From contig NZ_KB900609.1 of NCBI RefSeq assembly GCF_000379105.1, positions 4,075,557 to 4,139,556 on the forward strand: 64,000 nt of DNA, given 5' to 3'. Positions 28,466 through 36,363 of this stretch are shown here, piece after piece. Position numbers and translations under genes: made by a program. Position 1 is the first letter of the stretch. Each line of letters starts with the position of its first letter. Under the pieces are notes generated by a model. It was not told the DNA's origin. It saw nothing but the letters and a program-made list of their open reading frames with translations, and ran no database searches. This stretch comes from Methylobacterium sp. WSM2598. Its GTDB lineage: Bacteria; Pseudomonadota; Alphaproteobacteria; Rhizobiales; Beijerinckiaceae.

Positions 28466-28595
28466 GCGCGGCGCGCCGGGGCCGGCGCGCCGGCCGCGAG
28501 GAGGCGGCACGCCCGGCAGGTTCGCGCGGGACGATCCCGCCTCCCGGCGCGCCCTCCCCCGGAGACCGGGGCGGGACGCGCCGGGGCCGGCTGCC

Positions 28596-29882
28596 CTACT
28601 TCTCGTAGGAGATCCGGTAGATCGCGCCGGCCGTATCGTCCGAGACCAGGAGCGAGCCGTCCGGCAGCGTCGCGACGTCGACCGGGCGGCCGAGATACTC
28701 GCCGTTCTCGTTGAGCCAGCCCTCCGCGAAGGGCTCGGGCTTGCCCGCGCCGCCGTCCTTGTTGACCGGCACGAACATCACCCGGGCGCCGAGCGGCGTG
28801 GTGCGGTTCCACGAGCCGTGCTCGGCCGTGAAGATGCCGCCCCGGTACTTCTCGGGAAACATCTTGCCCCGGTAGACGATCATGCCGAGATCCGCCGCGT
28901 GCGGGGGCAGCTCCGCCTTCGGCGGGACCACGTCCGGCGGGACCGCGTCGTTCTTGTACTCGGCCGTGCGCACGGCGCCGCCGCCGTACCAGGGGAAGCC
29001 GAAATTCTGGCCGGGCTTCGTCGCCTGGTTCAGCTCTCCGGGCGGCTGGTCGTCGCCCATCCCGTCGACCTGGTTGTCGGTGAACCACAGCGTCTTGTCG
29101 GGGGCGAAGTCCATGCCGACCGAGTTGCGGATGCCGGTGGCGAAGACCTCGCGGTTCTTGCCGTCCGCGTCCATCCGGATGATGCCGCCGATGCCGGTCT
29201 TCGCGTAGAGCTCGGCCTTCTCCTTGGGCGGCACGTTGTAGGGCTGGCCGAGCGAGATGTAGAGCTTGCCGTCCGGCCCGATGCGGCAGATCCGGGCGGT
29301 GTGGTTGTAGCTCTCCTCCGAGACCGGGATCAGCTCGCCCTGCTTGACCACCACGGCCGCCGCCACGTCCGGCCCCTCGTAGAAGAACTCGGCCGCCGGG
29401 AACGCCAGCACCCGGTTCTGCTCCACGACGGTGAGCACGCCGTCGCGCGAGAAGCAGACGCCGTTCGGGATCTTGAAGTCGATGCCGGGAGCGAAGACCT
29501 TGACCTCGTCCGCCACCCGGTCCTTGTCGCGGTCGGTCACGGTGTAGACCTTGGACTTGCGGGTGCCCACGAAGACCACCCCGGCATTCGGGCCGACCGC
29601 CATGGCGCGGGCATCCGGCACGATGGCGTAGAGGTCGATCTTGAAGCCGTCCGGCAGCTTGATCTTCTGCAGGGTCTTGGTGATGGCGTCGGCCTTGCGG
29701 CCGGTCTGGGGCACCGGCGGCGGCTCGGCCACGCCGGTGCTCTTGAAGCCCTGCAGCTTCTCCAGGTTGTCGACCTTGGCCTTCGTGTCGCCGGCCTCCT
29801 GGGCGAGGCTCACGGCGGCGAACGACGCACCCGCGGCCAGCGCCGCGCTCCCCAGGAGCGCAGCCTTCAGAACCGATCTCAT
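28596..29882 (-). CDS. Sorbosone-dehydrogenase-like periplasmic beta-propeller protein
   Basis: This 428-aa protein has a clear signal peptide (about 1-27, ending FAAVSLAQ) and a six-bladed propeller of the glucose/sorbosone dehydrogenase superfamily. LPDGFKIDLYAIVPDARAMA starts the core. FATGIRNSVGMDF, WFTDNQVDGMGDD, FGFPWYGGG and FTAEHGSWNR are typical of L-sorbosone-dehydrogenase-family proteins. Members may use PQQ as cofactor to oxidise sugars or aldehydes in the periplasm, but many have no shown activity. A PQQ-using periplasmic oxidation system fits a methylotroph, though that is context inference. Confidence 0.85.
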   Translation of the reverse strand: MRSVLKAALLGSAALAAGASFAAVSLAQEAGDTKAKVDNLEKLQGFKSTGVAEPPPVPQTGRKADAITKTLQKIKLPDGFKIDLYAIVPDARAMAVGPNAGVVFVGTRKSKVYTVTDRDKDRVADEVKVFAPGIDFKIPNGVCFSRDGVLTVVEQNRVLAFPAAEFFYEGPDVAAAVVVKQGELIPVSEESYNHTARICRIGPDGKLYISLGQPYNVPPKEKAELYAKTGIGGIIRMDADGKNREVFATGIRNSVGMDFAPDKTLWFTDNQVDGMGDDQPPGELNQATKPGQNFGFPWYGGGAVRTAEYKNDAVPPDVVPPKAELPPHAADLGMIVYRGKMFPEKYRGGIFTAEHGSWNRTTPLGARVMFVPVNKDGGAGKPEPFAEGWLNENGEYLGRPVDVATLPDGSLLVSDDTAGAIYRISYEK

Positions 29883-29981
29883 GGTCTCCTCCCTCGCCCG
29901 CGGCCGATTCGATCGACCGCTCTTCGTTGGCGCAGGGAGTATGGGGCGCGCCGATGAGCCCGCAAGCGCAAGCGCGTGCGA

Positions 29982-31424
29982 TCACAGGGCCGTGATCGCG
30001 GGGGCCTCCCGGTCGAAGCCGGTCGCGGCCTCGTAGGCGGCCGCGACGGCGAGCAGCCTCCCCTCGCCCCGGTGGGGGGCGATGAGCTGGAGGCCCATCG
30101 GCAGCCCCCCGGGGCCGCGGCCGGCCGGCAGGCTGATCGCCGGGCAGCCGCCCATCGTGGCCGGGATCGCGACCTCCATCCAGCGGTGATAGCTGTCCAT
30201 GGGGCGCCCGGCGATCGCCCGCGGCCACATCTCCCCGATCGGGAAGGGGAAGACCTGCGCGGCGGGCAGCGCCAGCAGGTCGCACCGGGCGAACAGGTCG
30301 AGCAGGTGGGCGAACCAGCGGCTGCGCAGGGCGCTGGCGGCCTGCACCGCGTAGGCGTCGAGCCGCGCCCCCTCGTCGATCTCGAACAGCGCGTCGGGCT
30401 TCAGCGCCGCCCGCGCGGCGGGGTCGCGCGCGTGAGGGGCGAGCGCCGCCCCGGCCTGCCAGGCCCGCAGCACCCGCCAGGCCCGGAACACCGCCTCGGC
30501 GTCGAAGCCGAGCGCCAGGGGGGCGACCCGGGCCCCCTCCCCGGCGAAAACCGCGAGGGCGCGCTCGCAGAGGGCGAGGATGCCGGGCTCGACCGGCAGG
30601 TGGCCGCCGAGGTCGCCGAGCCAGCCGATCCGCAGGCCCGCGAGCGCGAGGGGCGCCGGCGCGGCGAAGGCGGAGGGATCCTCGGTCAGGCTGTGGGGCA
30701 GGCGCGGATCCGGGCCGGCGAGGACCGAGAGCAGCAGCCCGAGATCGGCGGTGCAGCGGGCCATCGGGCCCGCCACCGTGAGGTCGGGCAGGAAGACCTC
30801 GTCGGTGCGCATGGGCACCCGGCCGGGCGAGGGGCGCAGGCCCAGCACGCCGTTCCAGGCCGCCGGGTTGCGCAGCGAGCCGGCATGGTCGCTGCCGTCC
30901 GCGAGCGGCAGCATGCGCAGGGCGAGGGCGACCGCGGCGCCGCCGCTCGATCCGCCGGCGCTGCGGGCCGGGTCGTAGGCGTTGCGGGTGGCCCCGAAGA
31001 CCGGGTTGACCGTGTGCGAGCCGAGGCCGAATTCCGGCACGTTGGTCTTGCCGATCAGGATCGCGCCGGCCTGCCGCAGCCGCGCCACGTGGGGCGCGTC
31101 CGCCTCGGCGACGCGGCCGGCGAAGAGGGGCGAGCCCTGCGTCCAGATCAGCCCCGCGGCCGGGGACGTGTCCTTCACCGCGTGCGGCAGCCCGTGGAGC
31201 GGCCCGCGCCAGCGCCCGGCGGCGAGGTCGCGGTCGGCGCAGGCGGCCTCCTCCAGCAGGATCTCGGGGTCGCGCAACCCCACGATGGCGTTCGCCGCCG
31301 GGTTCGCCCGCGCGATGCGGTCGAGATGGGCCCGCATCACCTCGCGGGCGGACACGGTGCGGTCGCGGATCGCCCGGGCGAGGTCGGTCGCGCGCGACGA
31401 GACGAGGTCGGGGGAGAGGGACAT
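29982..31424 (-). CDS. Amidase-signature-family hydrolase
   Basis: The ATG at 31424 gives 480 aa. The Ser-cisSer-Lys triad is visible: lysine in LPHAVKDTSPAAG, the GGSSGGAAVALALRM loop, and the nucleophile region SDHAGSLRNPAAWNG. C-terminal ISLPAGRGPGGLPMGLQL is typical of non-GatA amidases. It hydrolyses an amide bond in an unknown substrate. The frame extends 99 bases further upstream into repeat-rich sequence without family similarity. No GatB or GatC is nearby, so it is not the tRNA amidotransferase subunit. Confidence 0.9.
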   Translation of the reverse strand: MSLSPDLVSSRATDLARAIRDRTVSAREVMRAHLDRIARANPAANAIVGLRDPEILLEEAACADRDLAAGRWRGPLHGLPHAVKDTSPAAGLIWTQGSPLFAGRVAEADAPHVARLRQAGAILIGKTNVPEFGLGSHTVNPVFGATRNAYDPARSAGGSSGGAAVALALRMLPLADGSDHAGSLRNPAAWNGVLGLRPSPGRVPMRTDEVFLPDLTVAGPMARCTADLGLLLSVLAGPDPRLPHSLTEDPSAFAAPAPLALAGLRIGWLGDLGGHLPVEPGILALCERALAVFAGEGARVAPLALGFDAEAVFRAWRVLRAWQAGAALAPHARDPAARAALKPDALFEIDEGARLDAYAVQAASALRSRWFAHLLDLFARCDLLALPAAQVFPFPIGEMWPRAIAGRPMDSYHRWMEVAIPATMGGCPAISLPAGRGPGGLPMGLQLIAPHRGEGRLLAVAAAYEAATGFDREAPAITAL

Positions 31425-31552
31425 GGGCTCGGTCCTGGGACGTGCCAGCGGAGCACGGCGCCTCCCGGTCCGCAACCCTGTCCCCGGGCCATCACGGCCT
31501 CTCAGCAGAATTGCGCGGGGCAACTCTGCTCAACTCCTGGTCCGGAACCCTG

Positions 31553-31644
31553 TCTGGCGCCGACCCGGTGGTCACTTCGGCGAATGATGCTTGGTCTTGC
31601 ATCAATCTTGCCGCCGAACCGGTGGCTCCTTCGGCGAATGATGC
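31553..31644. repeat. Tandem pair of GCATCA...TGATGC hairpin repeats
   Basis: Two units related to 24545-24590 stand head to tail. The first lacks its left arm (31553-31590). The second is nearly complete (31599-31644) with GCATCA and TGATGC arms. Both share CCGGTGG and CTTCGGCGAATGATGCTT cores. The pair lies between the amidase gene and a 47-aa membrane protein gene. Confidence 0.75.
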
Positions 31645-31691
31645 TTAGGCTGGGGGCGGGACGGCAACCCGACAGAGGCGCCGCCCGCGAG

Positions 31692-31776
31692 GAAATCCCG
31701 GCCCGGGACGGGCGATCCCGCCCTGGAACCGGCGGTCCCGGCCCGGAACGGGCGGTCCCGGCCCGGGACGGGCCGG
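31692..31776. repeat. Degenerate 20-bp GC-rich tandem array
   Basis: About four imperfect copies of CGGTCCCGGCCCGGGACGGG run up to the ribosome-binding site of the small gene at 31789. Each unit is partly self-complementary. The array could fold or slip. No regulatory role can be read from it. Confidence 0.7.
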
Positions 31777-31788
31777 CAGGAGGTGACC

Positions 31789-31932
31789 ATGAAGCCGATC
31801 GCCCGCGGGCGCGCCTCGCCGGGGCGCGCGGAGGCCCCCGCCCTGTGGGAGAGCGTGCCGCTCGAATGCCTCGCGGCCGCCCTGTTCGTGATCCTGGCCG
31901 GGGCCCTGTCCCTCGCCGGGATCCTGCCCTGA
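31789..31932 (+). CDS. Small single-pass membrane protein (47 aa), function unknown
   Basis: The frame opens with ATG preceded by AGGAGGTGA, an essentially perfect Shine-Dalgarno sequence, one base from the start. It encodes 47 residues. A basic N-terminal third (MKPIARGRASPGRAE) is followed by one hydrophobic segment, LAAALFVILAGALSLAGIL, so a positive-inside single-span topology is expected. It ends in TGA at 31930. No family is recognised. The strong initiation signal is the main reason for calling it. Confidence 0.6.
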   Translation: MKPIARGRASPGRAEAPALWESVPLECLAAALFVILAGALSLAGILP

Positions 31933-32056
31933 TCTCACCGCCGCGCCGCCCTCGAAACGCCCCCGGGCGCGGAGATCCTGGCGCAACGGATCCGAAACCC
32001 GAGACTCGGCATGATCCGTGCGTCCCGGTTGTGATCCGTGGCTGGAGGACGACGCG

Positions 32057-32215
32057 ATGCTGATGGCCCTTCTCGGCCGCCTCGCCCGGGCGTGGCACGC
32101 TCCCGCCCAGGCGTGGCGCGCGACGGTGGCGGCGCTGACAGACCCCTATCGGCCCGAACTCCACTACATGCGCGGTCCCGGCCCCCGCTGGCACGCGCGG
32201 CACCGCCCGCGCTGA
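32057..32215 (+). CDS. Small basic protein (52 aa), function unknown
   Basis: The ATG at 32057 has GGAGGACGACGCG upstream, with GGAGG about 8 bases away. The product begins MLMALLGRLARAWHAPAQAW and has an amphipathic, arginine- and tryptophan-containing character with a C-terminal HARHRPR. The frame continues open upstream (to 32018) but the ribosome-binding site favours this start. No homologous family is recognised. It may be a short DUF-type protein or spurious. Confidence 0.45.
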   Translation: MLMALLGRLARAWHAPAQAWRATVAALTDPYRPELHYMRGPGPRWHARHRPR

Positions 32216-32349
32216 GGACCGGACAGGCCGCCGGACACCGATCGACCGTCGGCCGCCGAACGGCATGCGATCGAGGGCGCGCCGATCCTTCCTCATGATC
32301 GGCTCTCGATGGCCGATCCGAGCCGGATCGGACTGCCAGGGAGACCACG

Positions 32350-32394
32350 ATGGTCGAGACGCGCGCAACGCCCCCGCGGCCGGCGGCCCGGTGA
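32350..32394 (+). promoter_or_regulatory. 14-codon mini-ORF overlapping the thioesterase start
   Basis: An ATG preceded by AGGGAG opens a 14-codon frame (MVETRATPPRPAAR). Its TGA at 32392-32394 overlaps the GTG initiator of the thioesterase gene (GTGA). The arrangement is that of a translationally coupled leader peptide. It may instead be chance, since GTGA overlaps are common at true gene boundaries. Confidence 0.35.
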
Positions 32395-32828
32395 CGGACC
32401 GCCCTCCCCCCGAGCGCCGCGCCGCCTACCGGCGCTTCGTGCCGATCTCCACCCGCTGGAGCGACAACGACGTCTACGGCCACGTCAACAACGTGGTCTA
32501 CTACGCGTTCTTCGACACGGCCGTGAACCGCGTCCTGATCGAGGAGGGCGCCCTCGACATCGCCGCGGGCGCGGTGATCGGCCTCGTGGTCGAGACCGGC
32601 TGCCGCTACTTCCGCTCCGTCGCCTTCCCGGACCAGGTCACGGCCGGCCTCCGGGTGGCGCATCAGGGTCGGTCGAGCGTGCGCTACGAGGTCGGCCTGT
32701 TCCGCGAGGACGAGGACGAGGCCGCCGCGCAGGGGCACTTCGTCCACGTCTACGTCGATCGGGCCACGAACCGGCCGGTGCCGCTACCCGACGCGCTGCG
32801 CGCGGTGCTCGCGCCGCTGCGGGCCTGA
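32391..32828 (+). CDS. Acyl-CoA thioesterase, YbgC/4HBT type
   Basis: This protein of about 145 residues has a hot-dog fold that hydrolyses acyl-CoA thioesters. The active-site region RWSDNDVYGHVNNVVYYAFF carries the Asp/His/Asn pattern of 4-hydroxybenzoyl-CoA thioesterase-like enzymes. VETGCRYFRSVAFPDQVTAGL is the conserved second half. I chose GTG at 32391 because no in-frame ATG precedes the core closely; the next ATG upstream, at 32295, has an unlikely arginine-rich lead. The 3' end overlaps the convergent histidine kinase gene by 45 bases. Substrate chain length is unknown. Confidence 0.88.
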   Translation: MTDRPPPERRAAYRRFVPISTRWSDNDVYGHVNNVVYYAFFDTAVNRVLIEEGALDIAAGAVIGLVVETGCRYFRSVAFPDQVTAGLRVAHQGRSSVRYEVGLFREDEDEAAAQGHFVHVYVDRATNRPVPLPDALRAVLAPLRA

Positions 32829-35306
32829 AGCCTCCCCGGCCGGGGCCTCCTCCGTCTCGTCGAGCGGCGCCACGATCGTGCAGATCACGCCCGCCGGCGG
32901 GTAGTCGAGGCTGACCTCGCCGGCGAGGTCGCGGGCGAGGCTCTGGCCGATCAGCCGGGAGCCGAAGCCGGTCCGCTCGGGCGGGGTCACGGACGGGCCG
33001 CCGCTCTCCTGCCAGCGCAGGGTGAGCCGGCCCGCCTCGACGCTCCAGGCGATCGAGACCTGCCCGTCCACGGCCGAGAGGGCCCCGTACTTGACCGCGT
33101 TGGTGGCGAGTTCGTGCAGCGCCATCGCGATCGACAGCGCCATGCGGGGCGGCAGGCGCAGGGGCGGCCCGGCCACGCTGAAGCGCGGGCGGCGGCCCCG
33201 GGGGCCTTCGAGCGGCGCCACCGCGCCCGCCACCACCTCGGCGAGCTCCGCCCCCTCCCAGCTCTCCCGCGTCAGCACGTCGTGGGCCCGCGCGAGCGCG
33301 ATCAGCCGCGCCACGAAGGCGTCGCGGGCGCCCTCGGCCTCGCGGCCGCGCAGCCGGCGCAGGCTCTGCATCGCGATCGACTGCACGGTCGCGAGGGTGT
33401 TCTTCACCCGGTGGTTCAGCTCGTGGATCAGCAGCCGCAGGTGGTCCTCGGCGCGCTTGCGCTCGGTCACGTCCTGGTGGATGCCGATCACCCGCCGCGG
33501 CGCCCCGCCCGCGTCGCGCTGCACCACCGCCTCGGCGCTCACCCAGCGCAGCACCCCGTCGACCGGCCGCACCCGGAACTCGCTCCGGTACTCGGCCTCC
33601 CCGGCGATGAGCGCCGCCAGGGCGGCGTCGAGGGCGGGCCGGTCGGCCGGGTGCACCGCGCCCATCCAGCCCCCGGGCAGGGGCGGCAGCCCGACGATCT
33701 CCGCCGAGCGGGCCGAGAGCCGGTTCTGCCCCGTGGCGAGGTCGATCTCCCAGGTGCCGAGCTGGCCGGCCGCGAGGGCGAGGCGCAGCCGCTCCTCGCT
33801 CTCGCGCAGGGCCGCCTCGGCGAGCTTGGCCTCCGTGATGTCGACGTTGCAGCCCGTGTAGCCGAGGAAGCGGTGGCGGTCGTCGAGGCGGGGCACGCCC
33901 TCGCAGAGGAGCCAGCGCACCGCGCCGCTCCCGTCGATCACCCGGGTCTCGACCCGCAGCGGGCGGCGCGCCGCGAAGGCGGCCGCGAAGGCGGCCTCGA
34001 AGCCCGCGACGTCGTCCGGATGCACGACCTCCCGCCAGCGGCGGCCCACCAGCGTCGCGGCGGGGCGGCCGAACAGGTACTCGTAGTGCATGTTGACGAA
34101 GGTGGTCTCGCCGGCCTCGTCGGTCATCCAGATCAGGGCGGGCGCCGAATCGGCCATGTGGCGGAAGCGCGCCTCGCTCTCGCGCAGGGCGACGAGGCCG
34201 CGGCTCTGCTCCTCCAGGGCCCGGTCGCGCTCCGCGATGCGCTGGCGCAGCGTCTCCGAGGCGTCCGCCAGCGCGTCGGCGACCTGGCGGATCTCGCGGA
34301 TCGGGGTCGAGACCCGCGGCACCGGCTGCCCCCGGCCGAGCGCCCCCCCCGCCGCCGCCAGGAGCCGCAGCGGCTCGGCGACCCGCGACCACAGCCGCAC
34401 CGCGAGCAGCGACGACACCGCGAGGGCGAGCAGGCCGAACCCCCCGAAGGCCGCCATCCAGCGCCGCAGCGAGGCCTCCACCAGGGCCCGGGGGATGCTG
34501 GCGGAGGCGGTCCAGCCGGTGATGCGCGTGCGCGTCTCGACGAACAGCACCGGGCGGTGCTGGCGGTCGAGGCCCTCCCACAGGCCCGGCGTCCCGGCCT
34601 CGCGCCCGCGCAGGGCCTCCAGCATCGGCTCGCCCGCGAGCGCCGCGTGGTCCCGCGAGCGCGCGAGCAGGAGCCCGTTGCGGTCGACGAGCGCGGTGAT
34701 CCAGCCCTCCGCGAGGTCGCGCAGCAGGATCTGGTGCAGGCGCTCGACCGGGGCGGTGGCGCTGAGGACGAAGGCGGCCTCGCCGTCGATCACCACCGGC
34801 ACCGCCACCGCGTAGCTCGGCGGCCGGCCCGGCGGGCCGGGCTGCACGCCGGTCACCAGGGGAGCGCGCGTCGCCAGCACCTCGGCGTCGTAGGGCTGGG
34901 CGCCCTGGGGCAGCGGCGCGCCCCGCGGCAGGGCGGTGTTGACGAGCTGGGTGCCGTCCGGCCGGCGCAGGGACAGCATCAGCTGGGTCGCCTCGGTCAC
35001 CGCCCGGGCCTGGTCCTCGAAGCTCGCCGCCTCCTCGGCCCGCCGCAGGCGCGGCGAGGTGGCGAGGGTCTGCAGCACCGAGATCAGGCCGGCCGTGTCG
35101 CGGTCGACCGTGAGCGCGATCCCGCGCACGGTCTCGCGGGCATCCTGCTCGAAGCGCGCCCGCTCCAGGGCGGCGTAGCGCCCGAGCAGGATCGCGGTGA
35201 ACAGGAGGCCCGGGCCGATCAGGGCGATGGCCAGCGCCACGAGGTAGATCTGCGTGGAGAGGCCGCGCTCGCGCAGGCGCGCCACCCGGGTCCTCAGGCC
35301 GGCCAC
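32784..35306 (-). CDS. Membrane sensor histidine kinase, HWE/HisKA_2 family, with Cache, HAMP and two PAS domains
   Basis: This 840-aa sensor has a first membrane helix (about 22-42), an extracytoplasmic Cache-type sensing domain (about 45-275) and a second helix (about 282-300). HAMP (about 300-355), PAS 1 (about 385-500) and PAS 2 (about 505-620) follow, then the kinase. The phosphoacceptor is the histidine in ELNHRVKNTLATVQ near 631. The N-box is MALHELATNAVKYGAL, and the WQESGGP element is typical of HWE kinases, common in Hyphomicrobiales. No response regulator is adjacent. It starts 6 bases after the Rdx gene and is probably co-transcribed with it. Its 3' end overlaps the thioesterase gene. 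Confidence 0.9.
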   Translation of the reverse strand: MAGLRTRVARLRERGLSTQIYLVALAIALIGPGLLFTAILLGRYAALERARFEQDARETVRGIALTVDRDTAGLISVLQTLATSPRLRRAEEAASFEDQARAVTEATQLMLSLRRPDGTQLVNTALPRGAPLPQGAQPYDAEVLATRAPLVTGVQPGPPGRPPSYAVAVPVVIDGEAAFVLSATAPVERLHQILLRDLAEGWITALVDRNGLLLARSRDHAALAGEPMLEALRGREAGTPGLWEGLDRQHRPVLFVETRTRITGWTASASIPRALVEASLRRWMAAFGGFGLLALAVSSLLAVRLWSRVAEPLRLLAAAGGALGRGQPVPRVSTPIREIRQVADALADASETLRQRIAERDRALEEQSRGLVALRESEARFRHMADSAPALIWMTDEAGETTFVNMHYEYLFGRPAATLVGRRWREVVHPDDVAGFEAAFAAAFAARRPLRVETRVIDGSGAVRWLLCEGVPRLDDRHRFLGYTGCNVDITEAKLAEAALRESEERLRLALAAGQLGTWEIDLATGQNRLSARSAEIVGLPPLPGGWMGAVHPADRPALDAALAALIAGEAEYRSEFRVRPVDGVLRWVSAEAVVQRDAGGAPRRVIGIHQDVTERKRAEDHLRLLIHELNHRVKNTLATVQSIAMQSLRRLRGREAEGARDAFVARLIALARAHDVLTRESWEGAELAEVVAGAVAPLEGPRGRRPRFSVAGPPLRLPPRMALSIAMALHELATNAVKYGALSAVDGQVSIAWSVEAGRLTLRWQESGGPSVTPPERTGFGSRLIGQSLARDLAGEVSLDYPPAGVICTIVAPLDETEEAPAGEASGPQRREHRAQRVG

Positions 35307-35312
35307 GCCGCC

Positions 35313-35621
35313 TCAGCCCCGGTCGCCGCGGGGGAGATCGACGTGGCCGAGATCGCGGCCCGGCTCGACGACGTCGCGCACCCGCTGCTTGAGGGTCTTC
35401 ACGTCCGGGAAGCCGCCGTCGCGGACGCGCTCCCAGATCAGCGCATCGCCGCAGGTGATCGCGAAGGCCCCGCCGGTGGCCGGGATCAGCGCGACCTCGC
35501 CGAGTCCGTCCTTGAAGGTCGAGAGGAGCTCCTGCGCCATCCAGCCGGCGCGCAGCAGCCAGCCGCACTGGGTGCAGTAGGTGATGGCGACCCGGGGCTT
35601 GCCGGTGGGGGCATCGGTCAT
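35313..35621 (-). CDS. SelT/SelW/SelH (Rdx-type) thioredoxin-like protein
   Basis: This 102-aa protein has the Rdx fold with a CxxC motif near the N-terminus (AITYCTQCGWLLRA), cysteine replacing selenocysteine. Family-typical GAFAITCGDALIWERVRDGGFPD follows. It may act in thiol redox chemistry, but the bacterial role is not established. The ATG at 35621 begins 9 residues before the conserved strand. It is 6 bases upstream of the histidine kinase, so a redox-linked sensor pair is conceivable. Confidence 0.87.
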   Translation of the reverse strand: MTDAPTGKPRVAITYCTQCGWLLRAGWMAQELLSTFKDGLGEVALIPATGGAFAITCGDALIWERVRDGGFPDVKTLKQRVRDVVEPGRDLGHVDLPRGDRG

Positions 35622-35686
35622 GGTGCCCCGACTCGGGACCGTTCGGGCCGGCTTGTCAACCGCCGCCCGCCCGCCCGGGCCCGCCC

Positions 35687-36061
35687 TTACCCGAAATGGC
35701 GGATGATCGCGAAGCTCACCGCGACCCCGGCGATGCCCGCGGCCACCGACCCGATCACGTAGAGGACCGCCTGCGCGAGGGCGCCGCGCTCGATCAGCAG
35801 GAAAGCTTCGAGCGAGAAGGTCGAGAAGGTGGTGAAGCCCCCGAGGATGCCGGTGGTGAGGAAGAGGCGCAAGCTCTGGGGCAGGCCGGCCCGCACCACG
35901 AACCAGCCGGCGAGGATGCCCATGGCGAGCGAGCCCGAGACGTTGATGATCATGGTGGCGGCCGGGAAGCTGCCGCCGAGCCGGGCCGCACTCACGTTGA
36001 CGCCGTACCGCAGCGCACCGCCGAGGCCGGCCCCGAGGAAGACCACGAGCGTGTTGAGCAT
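35687..36061 (-). CDS. crcB: Fluoride exporter CrcB/Fluc
   Basis: CrcB is a small dual-topology membrane channel that expels fluoride. The 124-aa protein has four helices and the family motifs GALRYGVNV, FPAATMIINVSGS (with the NxxG pore asparagine) and TTGILGGFTTFSTFSLE. The ATG at 36061 gives MLNTLVVFLGAGLGG; a frame extension to 36094 is less likely. I looked for a crcB-type fluoride riboswitch upstream and did not see one. Confidence 0.94.
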   Translation of the reverse strand: MLNTLVVFLGAGLGGALRYGVNVSAARLGGSFPAATMIINVSGSLAMGILAGWFVVRAGLPQSLRLFLTTGILGGFTTFSTFSLEAFLLIERGALAQAVLYVIGSVAAGIAGVAVSFAIIRHFG

Positions 36062-36238
36062 CCGTCGATCCGTCGCGTGAGGGAGGAGAAGCAAGCGCCG
36101 GGCCGGCGCCGCGCGAGAGGCGGACGGGGCGGAGCGCCAGTCCCGCCGGCCCGCGGGGCGGGGAGCGCCGCGCCAGCCTCGTCGGGGTCGAGCCCTTACG
36201 CAAGAGCAGGGCGGAAAGCCAGGGCAAGCCGGGCGAAC

Positions 36239-36363
36239 TCATCCGCCATCCGGTTGGTGGCTTCGCCATCTCGCATTTCGGCCATGCGGATGTCGGCGTC
36301 GCTCAGGCGCCGCGCTCAGGCGCGTGATCCGGGATCCGCTTCGATCAAGCGGATCCCGGATCA
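36239..36363 (-). repeat. Stop-codon hairpin element plus tail module (locus B, after methyltransferase)
   Basis: On the minus strand the methyltransferase TGA (36363-36361) opens 17-base arms TGATCCGGGATCCGCTT and complement around a 5-base loop. The tail module, with a partly repeated GCGCCTGAGCG and GGATGGCGGATGA, follows downstream. Orientation relative to the gene is the same as at the other four loci. The rest of 36062-36238 has nothing recognisable. Confidence 0.9.

Larger units (their letters stand above)
31425..31788. other. Repeat-rich intergenic region
   Basis: No gene is supported here. The region contains an imperfect hairpin (AGCAGAATTG...CAACTCTGCT, near 31503-31529), two units of the GCATCA/TGATGC hairpin family (31553-31644) and a GC-rich tandem array (31692-31776). 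The phrase AACCCTGTC also occurs twice (near 31475 and 31547). The right end carries the ribosome-binding site of the next small gene. Confidence 0.6.

Noticed and set aside
26668..30285. 1,205-aa minus-strand frame across cls and the sorbosone-dehydrogenase-like gene
   Set aside because: It is in a different frame from both real genes and has Arg/Gly-rich non-domain sequence.
36062..36238. Fluoride riboswitch upstream of crcB
   Set aside because: I searched by eye for the crcB-motif pattern (GGxGAUGG...CC and the pseudoknot partner) and did not find it.
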